Below, one piece after another: positions 1 to 5,615 of a stretch of 64,000 bases of DNA. Below the pieces are notes generated by a model. The model was not told where the DNA came from and made no database searches. It saw only the letters and a program-made list of their open reading frames with translations. Each line of letters opens with the position of its first letter. The first letter of the stretch is position 1. Made by a program: the position numbers and the translations under genes. This DNA comes from Hyphococcus sp. (GTDB lineage Bacteria > Pseudomonadota > Alphaproteobacteria > Caulobacterales > Parvularculaceae): the NCBI GenBank assembly GCA_021776335.1, contig JAJFGB010000001.1:124001-188000 (forward strand). Reading direction: 5' to 3'.

Positions 1-187
1 CCGGATTTTCCGCCTGCCACAGCGTTATGACAATGGCGCCATCGCTGATGAACGCTGCGGGATAGTCGGGATTGCCGCCGATTTGACTGAAACCGAGCGT
101 ATCGACGAAGAACGAACAGGTTTCAGAGACGTCCGGCACCGTTAATCCAATATGATGGATGCCTTTGGTTTCAGCCTTTGCGGGCAC
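1..187 (-). CDS. VOC (glyoxalase/bleomycin-resistance) family protein, cut by the window edge
   Basis: Only the N-terminal 62 codons lie in the window; the gene runs off the left end. The reading starts at a GTG at 185-187 and gives a peptide with the beta-strand pattern KGIHHIGLTV, then CSFFVDTLGF, typical of the first half of a vicinal-oxygen-chelate domain (metal-ligand His in HHIG). Such proteins are small metal-dependent lyases, dioxygenases or resistance proteins; the substrate cannot be told from this fragment. It is divergent from the AraC regulator that follows, which may control it. The GTG start has only a weak ribosome site, so the start is uncertain. Confidence 0.72.
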   Translation of the reverse strand, partial: MPAKAETKGIHHIGLTVPDVSETCSFFVDTLGFSQIGGNPDYPAAFISDGAIVITLWQAENP

Positions 188-455
188 AAATTATCTCACT
201 TGTTGACCGATCGCTTTTTCACATTCGCCTGAATCGCAAGGCGGAATTTGAATAGATGACCGACATGGATAGATCATGGCGCGATATTGCCGCTTATTGC
301 GGGCTTACTGCTTTCAAATTCCTGCATTTCATATTCCAACACTTTCGATGCCGTGCTAGATATTCAGCGGGCTGCGCGCCGCTTAGACAGAGCGGGTATG
401 CGCCGGCGGGACAGTTTCTCCATTTGTGTTTGTGATAGAGAGGGTGACGCATTCC

Positions 456-1337
456 ATGATACAGGAAATGGATCTTGATGCGCCGCCGGGTGACGCGGTG
501 CCGAAATGGGGCAGGCGTGTTCACTTTGATAATTTCTTCGCGGATCTGTGTCCGGCGGCGGGTGCAAGGACGCTAAACTTACGTCTGCCCAAAAGCCTTG
601 CAACCATCAGTTTTAGCTCCGACGAGGGTCGAAGTTCGCTCGCGGGCGACAGGCTTCGTCCCTATGAACGGCTCCCTTACGAATATATCGTTGTTCCCCC
701 GAAGTTTCCGGTGCGCGGAAAGTCGCCAGCTGCCCCGGAAGTACTATGCCTGACATTTTCATTTGAGGACTTGCGGGAGGAAATCGCTGACGCATTGCAA
801 ATTACACAAGATTTACTCGAGCCACGTGTGATCATTGGCGGGCCAAAACCATTCACAACAGAGATCGCGCAGCGCATCCGAAGACACATTTTACAAGATG
901 CAGAGCCGAACCAATATCTTCGTTCGCTGTGCATCGTGCTTATTGTCGAAATGATGCGCATTCCACCTGCGCAGCTTAGAACCGGCCGCAGCGCAGCGCT
1001 CGATGATCGCGTATTGCAAATGGTGCTGGGTTACATCGATGCAAACCTCGACGGTGACTTGTCGCTTGAAAAGCTCGCCTGTCTTGCAGGGGTGTTGGAA
1101 CCCAAATTTGCGCGCTCGTTCAAAAAAGTGACGGGCGAAACCCCGCATCATTTTGTTCTCAACCGGCGTATCGACGCCGCCCGCAATTTACTGCAGGAAA
1201 ATGAAAAGCCGATTTCAGAAGTCGCCTATGCAACCGGATTTTCATCGCAGAGCCATATGACCACGACGTTCAAGCGCGAGCTTGGCGTTACGCCGGCGCA
1301 GTTACGTAACGATAGCGAAAAGAAAGGCGATGATTGA
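456..1337 (+). CDS. AraC family transcriptional regulator
   Basis: The C-terminal roughly 100 residues form the double helix-turn-helix of AraC/XylS regulators: LEKLACLAGV for the first HTH, ISEVAYATGFSSQSHMTTTF for the second, ending in the usual GVTPAQLR. The N-terminal 190 residues are a poorly conserved effector region. An upstream in-frame GTG at 426 exists, but the ATG at 456 with a GA-rich ribosome site 12 bases before it is preferred. It is divergent from the partial VOC gene, so a local regulatory role is plausible (inference). The effector is unknown. Confidence 0.88.
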   Translation: MIQEMDLDAPPGDAVPKWGRRVHFDNFFADLCPAAGARTLNLRLPKSLATISFSSDEGRSSLAGDRLRPYERLPYEYIVVPPKFPVRGKSPAAPEVLCLTFSFEDLREEIADALQITQDLLEPRVIIGGPKPFTTEIAQRIRRHILQDAEPNQYLRSLCIVLIVEMMRIPPAQLRTGRSAALDDRVLQMVLGYIDANLDGDLSLEKLACLAGVLEPKFARSFKKVTGETPHHFVLNRRIDAARNLLQENEKPISEVAYATGFSSQSHMTTTFKRELGVTPAQLRNDSEKKGDD

Positions 1338-1361
1338 CACGGCGCCGCGGCCAGCTTCGGT

Positions 1362-1961
1362 CTAGATGTCAAACCAGTTTACGGTGGGCCCGAGGTTATG
1401 GATCGACGTCTCGCCAATCTTACTCTTCACGCCCCATGAATTGTGAATATGGCCGCATAAATGTAATGGCGGCGATTTTTCTGTCACGAATTCCAGCAAC
1501 GCCTCGCTGCCTTCATGAGTTCCGTCTTTTTGCATATCCGCATGGCCGAATGGCGGTGTGTGTGTCACCAAAACAGCGTCGCGCGGGCATTTTGAAAGGA
1601 TTGCAGTTGCCTCTGCATCACTCAGGGTTTGATTCCAGTCTTCAAAGTTTCGTTGCGGGATCTCATAGCCCAATCCAAAAAAAGTGACGTCATCAATGAT
1701 GACCTGATCGCCATGCAGGAGATGCGCCTTTGGCCAGTCGCTGCAGAAACCCTGAAACTCGCTCAGATAATCATGATTGCCACAAACCAAAATCATGGGT
1801 TTGTCGCAGGACTTTAGAATGGAGAGTGTTTCGGTGAGACCGAGGCCGCATGTGGCGAAGTCGCCGGCGCCAACGAGAATATCCGCGCTGTCGCTTGCTT
1901 CGACGATTGTGCGGGTTGCGCGCTGGTCACGGTGAAGATCGCTAAAGGCGAGAATTTTCAT
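1362..1961 (-). CDS. Calcineurin-like metallophosphoesterase
   Basis: This 199-residue protein carries the full set of dimetal phosphoesterase motifs in order: DLH at residues 8-10, GDF at 33-35, GNHD at 61-64, then THTPP and CGHIH in the C-terminal half. The family hydrolyses phosphomonoesters or diesters with two metal ions; short stand-alone members are cytosolic and their natural substrate is usually unknown. It sits 8 bases downstream of the EamA transporter on the same strand, so the two are probably co-transcribed. It is convergent with the AraC gene. Confidence 0.9.
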   Translation of the reverse strand: MKILAFSDLHRDQRATRTIVEASDSADILVGAGDFATCGLGLTETLSILKSCDKPMILVCGNHDYLSEFQGFCSDWPKAHLLHGDQVIIDDVTFFGLGYEIPQRNFEDWNQTLSDAEATAILSKCPRDAVLVTHTPPFGHADMQKDGTHEGSEALLEFVTEKSPPLHLCGHIHNSWGVKSKIGETSIHNLGPTVNWFDI

Positions 1962-1969
1962 TAGCGCTG

Positions 1970-2818
1970 TTACCCTTTCGAAAACCGCAAAATCACCGAG
2001 CCGGTCAGAGTTATAAAGGCGGCGGCGACTTTCGCCAGATCAAGCCGTTCTTTCAGAAAGAAAACGCCGATGATAAGCGCAAAGATGATGCTTGTCTCCC
2101 GCATCGCGGTCACCAGCGCGATGGGCGCTTGCGTAAACGCCCAGACAACAAGGGCATAAGCGATGAAAGAGGCACTGCCGCCAATCAGAAAGGGCGCACG
2201 CGCTTTTTGCGGGATTTCCCGCAGCAATGCCGGTCGCGTCGCCAAAGCAAAAAGAATAATGATGATGGCGTTGCCGATCGCCAGCCAGGCGAAATATCCG
2301 ATGGGCGATCCTGACAAACGGGCGCCCATACCATCAACCAGGGAGTAGGCGGCAATGAAGCAGCCGGTGATGACGGCCAGCATCGCTGCGTGAAGGTTTC
2401 GGCTGCCATCATGGCGACGGACGATGCCGAGGCTCAAAATACCGGCGGCGATCATAAAAATGGCCCATATTTCCTGCGTGCTCAACTGTTCACCCAGCAC
2501 CGTGATGGAAACAAACGCGACAATCAGCGGCGCCACACCGCGCGCGATCGGATAAACTTGAGTCAAGTCTCCCGCCTGATAGGAGCGCAGCAGAAACAAT
2601 TGATAGCAGGCATGCAATGCAACGCCGGACACAAGAAAGGCATAGCTTTCGGGATTTGGCGGCGGCACGAAGACAAGCGCTACGCAGGCGAGGGGCAAAT
2701 GGCCGATAACAACAGCAATCATTGCGAGTTGTTTGTCAGCACCGCCTTTGACGAGGGCGTTCCAGGCAGCATGTAATATTGCCGCCAACATCACAGCGAA
2801 GAAGACGCTGCTACTCAT
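1970..2818 (-). CDS. EamA/DMT superfamily transporter
   Basis: The 282-residue protein is almost entirely hydrophobic, with about ten membrane segments arranged as two EamA repeats (a first half beginning HAAWNALVKGG, a second half ending FFLKERLDLAKVAAAFITLTGSVIL). This is the drug/metabolite exporter fold of the inner membrane; substrates are usually amino acids, metabolites or nucleotide sugars and cannot be predicted here. It is transcribed away from the tRNA array and into the phosphoesterase gene. Confidence 0.88.
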   Translation of the reverse strand: MSSSVFFAVMLAAILHAAWNALVKGGADKQLAMIAVVIGHLPLACVALVFVPPPNPESYAFLVSGVALHACYQLFLLRSYQAGDLTQVYPIARGVAPLIVAFVSITVLGEQLSTQEIWAIFMIAAGILSLGIVRRHDGSRNLHAAMLAVITGCFIAAYSLVDGMGARLSGSPIGYFAWLAIGNAIIIILFALATRPALLREIPQKARAPFLIGGSASFIAYALVVWAFTQAPIALVTAMRETSIIFALIIGVFFLKERLDLAKVAAAFITLTGSVILRFSKG

Positions 2819-3248
2819 TGGAACTGAAACCGGAACGATGAATCAAATGAAGGGCTTTCGAAGATGAAAGTGTCGTTCTCAGGTAATCGGGAAGGGTGGA
2901 GATGTCCAGCACAGGTGGGAGGGGATCCGTAACGCCAATGGTAAACGTCGCGGCGAGGATGGAGTCCATCTGGATTGCGAACAGCCGAGCGCTGAAAGGC
3001 GGGTTGTGGGTTGCCGCGACTGGTTAATCGCAACCGCCCGGATTTTACTCTGTCACCAGATTAGTTTTTCATGCACCGACATATGCGTCGCCGTTGAGCC
3101 AAAAGCAGTTTGAATATTTTTAAGTAATTCAAAAAAAGTTGTTGATTTAGTAATTATCCTGACGTATTGACGCCATCCGAACAAAGCCAGTGAAATTATG
3201 TTACGAATGAACGGACATATGAAAGCGGACCCGACCCACCCCAGAATT
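2819..3248. other. Gene-free spacer before the tRNA array
   Basis: These 430 bases between the EamA start and the first tRNA hold no convincing ORF; a 72-codon minus-strand frame at 2815-3033 has no family features. The right part (about 3100-3180) is strongly A+T-rich and probably contains the promoter of the array, but no promoter can be fixed with confidence. Confidence 0.5.
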
Positions 3249-3325
3249 CTGGGCGTGGCGCAGTCGGTCAGCGCGCTTGCTTTGGACGCAAGAGGTCACT
3301 GGTTCGAATCCAGTCGCCCAGACCA
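3249..3325 (+). tRNA. tRNA-Pro(TGG), unusual anticodon loop
   Basis: First tRNA of the array. The cloverleaf is complete: seven acceptor pairs (C1-G72 to G7-C66), a 4-bp D stem GCGC/GCGC, a 5-bp anticodon stem, T loop TTCGAAT, discriminator A and encoded CCA. The anticodon loop reads TTTGGAC, so the anticodon is TGG but position 37 is A and 38 is C. Pro tRNAs almost always have G37, the target of TrmD that guards against +1 frameshifting. Charging determinants for ProRS (G35, G36, A73) are present. Confidence 0.93.
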
Positions 3326-3359
3326 AATACAGCAAGAAACGAGAAAACGCAGCTAATCA

Positions 3360-3435
3360 GCCGCGGTGGTTTCAACTGGCAAAACACCTGTCTTGTAAGC
3401 AGAAGTTCCCGGTTCGAAGCCGGGTCGCGGCTCCA
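3360..3435 (+). tRNA. tRNA-Thr(TGT)
   Basis: Full cloverleaf with seven acceptor pairs (the last a G-U), D stem GTTT/AAAC, anticodon loop CTTGTAA with anticodon TGT, T arm CCCGG-TTCGAAG-CCGGG, discriminator T and encoded CCA. One C-A mismatch tops the anticodon stem. It reads ACA codons. The spacer before it has no recognisable structure. Confidence 0.93.
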
Positions 3436-3486
3436 TTAAAGGAGTTTAAAATGAAGAACGAATTTCGAGATTTGCGCGCCTGAAAA

Positions 3487-3562
3487 GGCGCTGTGGTGAA
3501 TGTGGTTATCATGGTTGACTGTCGATCAGCAGTAACGGGTTCGAGTCCCGTCAGCGCCGCCA
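3487..3562 (+). tRNA. tRNA-Asp(GTC)
   Basis: Acceptor stem GGCGCTG/CAGCGCC is perfect; D stem GTGA/TCAT, anticodon loop CTGTCGA (anticodon GTC), T loop TTCGAGT, discriminator G as expected for Asp, encoded CCA. The 4-base variable loop is normal. A hairpin of an 8-bp stem (one G-U) with a 3-base loop follows from about 3563 (GGGCTT/AAGCCT core) and could mark a processing or pausing site. Confidence 0.93.
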
Positions 3563-3666
3563 AGGGCTTCAAAAGCCTTTCGGAAGATCATCCGGCCGAT
3601 CGCTGGAAGGTGACAGGAAAGCTGCGTCCGCATGCATCATATGATTTGCAACAAAGCCGATAATAT

Positions 3667-3741
3667 TTCGGCCTAGTTTAATTGGTAGAACGTCAGAATT
3701 TGACTCTGAAGATCGTGGTTCGATTCCACGGGCCGGACCCA
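3667..3741 (+). tRNA. tRNA-Gln(TTG)
   Basis: Acceptor stem TTCGGCC/GGCCGGA pairs completely, with the U1-A72 pair typical of Gln tRNAs. D stem GTTT/GAAC, anticodon loop ATTTGAC giving anticodon TTG, T loop TTCGATT. The discriminator is C (Gln tRNAs normally carry G73), followed by encoded CCA at 3739-3741. Confidence 0.9.
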
Positions 3742-3812
3742 AAGGATAAGAAAATGAGACGACATTAAAACTGCTTCCGAGAACACTGCTGCTGACTTGC
3801 AGCCGTCTTACC

Positions 3813-3850
3813 GGTCACGTTCGCACGCAAATGTATTAGCGAACGTGACC
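3813..3850 (+). repeat. Perfect 12-bp inverted repeat inside the tRNA array
   Basis: GGTCACGTTCGC at 3813-3824 is exactly complementary to 3839-3850, with a 14-base loop. A second 8-bp inverted repeat (GCGCATTC near 3868, GAATGCGC at 3904-3911) follows and runs into the 5' part of the tRNA-Glu gene. There is no T-run, so these are not classical terminators. The 166-base spacer 3742-3907 holds no gene. Confidence 0.7.
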
Positions 3851-3907
3851 TGCATGATGGTTTTGTCGCGCATTCGAACCCAAAAACCGCAAACACTTTT
3901 TGTGAAT

Positions 3908-3977
3908 GCGCTTAAGTGGCCTAGGAATCCGCGCTTTCACCGCGGCAACGCCGGTTCGAATCCGGTCGGCCGTTCCA
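3908..3977 (+). tRNA. tRNA-Glu(TTC), 5' acceptor strand missing (probable pseudo-tRNA)
   Basis: D arm (GCTT, loop AAGTGGCCT, AGGA), anticodon stem CCGCG/CGCGG with loop CTTTCAC (anticodon TTC), T arm and encoded CCA strongly match a Glu tRNA. The 3' acceptor strand CGGCCGT, however, has no partner: the seven bases that should form the 5' strand (TGTGAAT, 3901-3907) give one pair out of seven. The 5' side is instead occupied by the arm of an inverted repeat. Either the gene was broken by recombination, or it folds as a D-armless form using 3916-3922. Confidence 0.7.
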
Positions 3978-3978
3978 C

Positions 3979-4052
3979 CCCGAAGTAGTTAAATGGCAGA
4001 ACGCTTGATTGTGGCTCAGGAAACGGCGGTTCGATTCCGCCCTTCGGGACCA
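3979..4052 (+). tRNA. tRNA-His(GTG), A73 type
   Basis: Starts one base after the CCA of the Glu gene. Acceptor CCCGAAG/CTTCGGG is perfect; anticodon loop TTGTGGC (anticodon GTG), T arm GGCGG-TTCGATT-CCGCC, encoded CCA. Position -1 is C, not G, and the discriminator is A. Most bacterial His tRNAs need G-1/C73; A73 without G-1 is the known exception in many alphaproteobacteria, so this gene fits a host of that group. Confidence 0.93.
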
Positions 4053-4157
4053 CGCGGACAATGAAATGAGAATGAGATGAACAGGCAAGAAAGATATAGC
4101 GAGAAGAAACTCAAACCGGTCACCCGTTAAGGGGCGTGCACAGGCGCGCCCAAACAT

Positions 4158-4235
4158 GGGCCCGCCGCCGTCTGGGAACTGGCAACAGCCTTTTAAGCTG
4201 TGAACTTGTGGGTTCGAATCCCATCGGGCTCACCA
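4158..4235 (+). tRNA. tRNA-Lys(TTT)
   Basis: Acceptor GGGCCCG pairs with CGGGCTC (one G-U). D stem is short, GCC/GGC, with an 11-base loop containing GGG. Anticodon stem ACAGC/GCTGT encloses CTTTTAA, anticodon TTT. The variable loop is 6 bases, the T loop TTCGAAT, discriminator A, encoded CCA. Confidence 0.9.
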
Positions 4236-4409
4236 ATAATTGCCTCGCGGCGAAATGCTCTGCATTCGCCTCCGGCGGGGCGGCCTGACCGGCCGACGCA
4301 CGGTCGCGCGTTTGGAGCGATGCAAGAATTTGGGCGGTGGCTCAATCAATTGGAGATCATGATGAATGCGCATTTTAGAAATTATCGCTGGCGATCGAAC
4401 TATTAGTTT

Positions 4410-4486
4410 GTCCGCGTAGCACAACAGAACAGTGCATCCCGCTTCTAACGGGAAGGTTGTGGGTTTGAATCCTACCGCGGACACCA
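4410..4486 (+). tRNA. tRNA-Arg(TCT) with A19/T56
   Basis: Acceptor GTCCGCG/CGCGGAC, D stem GCAC/GTGC and anticodon stem TCCCG/CGGGA are all perfect; loop CTTCTAA, anticodon TCT; discriminator A and CCA. The D loop AACAGAACA has G18-A19 instead of GG and the T loop TTTGAAT has T56 instead of C. The universal tertiary pair G19-C56 is thus replaced by A19-U56. A20 and C35, used by ArgRS, are kept. Confidence 0.92.
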
Positions 4487-4487
4487 G

Positions 4488-4563
4488 GGTCCCGTAGTGA
4501 AATTGCATATCATACTAGATTACGAATCTAGAGTTGCCTGTTGGAGTCGGGCCGGGACTGCCA
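4488..4563 (+). tRNA. tRNA-Arg(ACG) with C19/G56
   Basis: One base separates it from the previous CCA. Acceptor GGTCCCG/CGGGACT (first pair G-U), D stem GTGA/TCAT, anticodon stem CTAGA/TCTAG, loop TTACGAA, anticodon ACG (needs TadA editing to I34), discriminator G, CCA. The D loop AATTGCATA has G18-C19 and the T loop TTGGAGT has G56: the 19-56 pair is inverted to C-G. A20 is kept. Confidence 0.9.
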
Positions 4564-4566
4564 ATT

Positions 4567-4641
4567 GCCTGGTTAGTGTAACGAACAGCACGCGGTTTTC
4601 CGAAAGCCGCAGTCGAGGTTTGAATCCTCGACCGGGCGCCA
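4567..4641 (+). tRNA. tRNA-Arg(CCG) with A19/T56
   Basis: Acceptor GCCTGGT/ACCGGGC, D stem GTGT/GCAC, anticodon stem CGGTT/AGCCG, loop TTCCGAA (anticodon CCG), T arm CGAGG-TTTGAAT-CCTCG, discriminator G, CCA. The D loop AACGAACA gives G18-A19-A20 and the T loop has T56, the same A19-U56 replacement as in the TCT gene. The following 175-base spacer has only an 8-bp inverted repeat CCGGAGAA/TTCTCCGG (4750-4808) and no gene. Confidence 0.92.
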
Positions 4642-4816
4642 TGTTGATTTGCGCTGGACAAAATAATGATTGACATGCGGAGTAATATGTTTATTAAATG
4701 CATCACACGACACTCAACGGGAAGACCACTCGTTGTGAATATGGCCAACCGGAGAATGAAAAAAATGAAAAACAGTTTTAGCAATATGATAGTATGGCGT
4801 TTCTCCGGAAATTTTG

Positions 4817-4892
4817 GCTCGTGTAGCTTAACTGGGAAAGCCGCCAGCTCATAACTGGCTGATTGCAAGTTCAAGTCTTGTCACGAGCACCA
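4817..4892 (+). tRNA. tRNA with CAT anticodon, elongator Met or Ile2
   Basis: Acceptor GCTCGTG/CACGAGC fully paired (so not an initiator), D stem GCTT/AAGC, anticodon stem GCCAG/CTGGC, loop CTCATAA, T loop TTCAAGT, discriminator A, CCA. The loop fits elongator Met, while the A57 T loop resembles Ile(CAT) tRNAs whose C34 is modified by TilS. Sequence alone does not separate these. Confidence 0.9.
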
Positions 4893-4893
4893 C

Positions 4894-4967
4894 GGGAGTG
4901 TGGTCTAGTGGTAAGGCATTGGTCCCCAAAACTAAAAATCACAGTTCGATTCTGTGCGCTCCTGCCA
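4894..4967 (+). tRNA. tRNA-Trp(CCA) with C33
   Basis: Starts one base after the previous CCA. Acceptor GGGAGTG/CGCTCCT (two G-U pairs), D stem GTCT/AGGC, anticodon stem TTGGT/ACTAA, T arm CACAG-TTCGATT-CTGTG, discriminator G as in Trp tRNAs, CCA. The anticodon loop is CCCCAAA, so the anticodon is CCA but position 33 is C in place of the near-universal U33 that makes the U-turn. Confidence 0.88.
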
Positions 4968-5160
4968 AACCTTATTTGAGTTAATTGGAATCGCCGCCGG
5001 TGTTACGTGCCGCGGGTTGTCAGTTGAAACCGGTCCATGGAGATCGATGAAAGGAAAATAGTCGTGTCCGACAGCAGTAGTTCGTCCAGAAATGGAGGAG
5101 GGGCGGCGTTGCCTTGTCAGGGCCTCGAGCCCTCCGCCGTTTGCCTAATGAATTAGTTAT
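4968..5160. other. Spacer inside the tRNA array
   Basis: The 193 bases contain no tRNA fold, no ORF with family features and no terminator. A GC-rich stretch around 5098-5140 can form partial hairpins. It may be the place of lost tRNA genes. Confidence 0.4.
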
Positions 5161-5235
5161 CGCGAAGTAGCTCAGTGGTAGAGCGGCAGGTTGAAGGCCT
5201 GCGCGTCGTGCGTTCGATCCGCACCTTCGCACCCA
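5161..5235 (+). tRNA. tRNA-Phe(GAA), six-pair acceptor
   Basis: D arm GCTC/GAGC with GG, anticodon stem GCAGG/CCTGC, loop TTGAAGG (anticodon GAA), T arm GTGCG-TTCGATC-CGCAC. The acceptor has six good pairs, GCGAAG with CTTCGC; the outer pair would be C1-A72 and the 3' end reads ACCCA, one C more than expected. A remnant copy of its 3' end at 5333-5345 reads CTTCGC-A-CCA, which suggests a one-base insertion here. Confidence 0.88.
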
Positions 5236-5236
5236 T

Positions 5237-5311
5237 AGCGCCGTAGCTCAGTGGCAGAGCGGCTGTTTCATAGGCAGCAAGTCGATGGTTCGAATCCATC
5301 CGGCGCGCCCA
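5237..5311 (+). tRNA. tRNA with CAT anticodon, unpaired 1:72
   Basis: Six inner acceptor pairs (GCGCCG/CGGCGC) but A1 faces G72; discriminator C; CCA. D stem GCTC/GAGC, anticodon stem GCTGT/GCAGC, loop TTCATAG, T arm GATGG-TTCGAAT-CCATC. An unpaired 1:72 is an initiator hallmark, but the three G-C pairs of initiator anticodon stems are absent. It is a close paralog of the Val(CAC) gene 36 bases on. Confidence 0.85.
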
Positions 5312-5346
5312 GTTTTTAGCGGGGGCAATCCTCACCTTCGCACCAT

Positions 5347-5421
5347 AGCGCTGTAGCTCAGCGGCAGAGCAGCTGTTTCACATGCAGCTTGTCGATGGTT
5401 CGATTCCATCCGGCGCTACCA
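5347..5421 (+). tRNA. tRNA-Val(CAC), paralog of the preceding CAT gene
   Basis: Seven acceptor pairs (AGCGCTG/CGGCGCT, one G-U), D stem GCTC/GAGC, anticodon stem GCTGT/GCAGC, loop TTCACAT (anticodon CAC), T arm GATGG-TTCGATT-CCATC, discriminator A, CCA. About ten differences over some 88 bases separate it from the CAT gene, and the copy includes the 3' end of the Phe gene at 5333-5345, so the pair arose by tandem duplication. Confidence 0.9.
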
Positions 5422-5428
5422 AAATTTT

Positions 5429-5500
5429 GCGGGTTTGATCCAGGCGATCTAAGAGCCTTCCAAGCTCCCAAGGCGCGTTCGAGTCGCGCAACCCGCTCCA
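5429..5500 (+). tRNA. tRNA-Gly(TCC) with reduced D arm
   Basis: Acceptor GCGGGTT/AACCCGC and T arm GCGCG-TTCGAGT-CGCGC are perfect; anticodon loop CTTCCAA gives TCC; discriminator T, CCA. The D arm is GATC/GATC with only a five-base loop CAGGC, and just one base links it to the acceptor stem. The top pair of the anticodon stem is A-C. Total length is 72 bases including CCA. Confidence 0.85.
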
Positions 5501-5501
5501 T

Positions 5502-5578
5502 TGGCAAGAGGTCCCACGGGTAGGGGCGCGCGGCTGTTAACCGCGTTGTTGTGGGTTCGAGTCCCACCTTGCCAGCCA
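5502..5578 (+). tRNA. tRNA-Asn(GTT)
   Basis: Last gene of the array, one base after the Gly CCA. Acceptor TGGCAAG/CTTGCCA is perfect, D stem GTCC/GGGC, anticodon stem CGCGG/CCGCG, loop CTGTTAA (anticodon GTT), T arm GTGGG-TTCGAGT-CCCAC, discriminator G, CCA. Confidence 0.93.
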
Positions 5579-5595
5579 GTTTGTCGATGTCGTTC

Positions 5596-5615
5596 GATCA
5601 CGATCCTTCGTGATC
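5596..5615. terminator. Hairpin between the tRNA array and the convergent EamA gene
   Basis: GATCACGA at 5596-5603 pairs perfectly with 5608-5615 around a TCCT loop. It lies just after the last tRNA and overlaps the stop codon of the EamA gene, so it probably ends transcription from either side, although there is no T-run. Confidence 0.55.

Noticed and set aside
2815-3033. A 72-codon minus-strand frame upstream of the EamA gene
   Set aside because: Arg/Pro-rich low-quality peptide with no ribosome site; overlaps the EamA start.
4320-4405. GGCGGTGGCTCAATCAATTG resembling a tRNA 5' half
   Set aside because: No matching anticodon stem, T arm or 3' end follows.
4968-5160. Possible further tRNA genes in the array spacers
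   Set aside because: No T loop followed by an acceptor strand and CCA could be folded in these gaps; class II tRNAs were specifically looked for and not found.
3277-5567. Many open frames of 60-119 codons across the tRNA array on both strands
   Set aside because: They are read through tRNA genes and spacers, have no family features, and change frame and strand at random.
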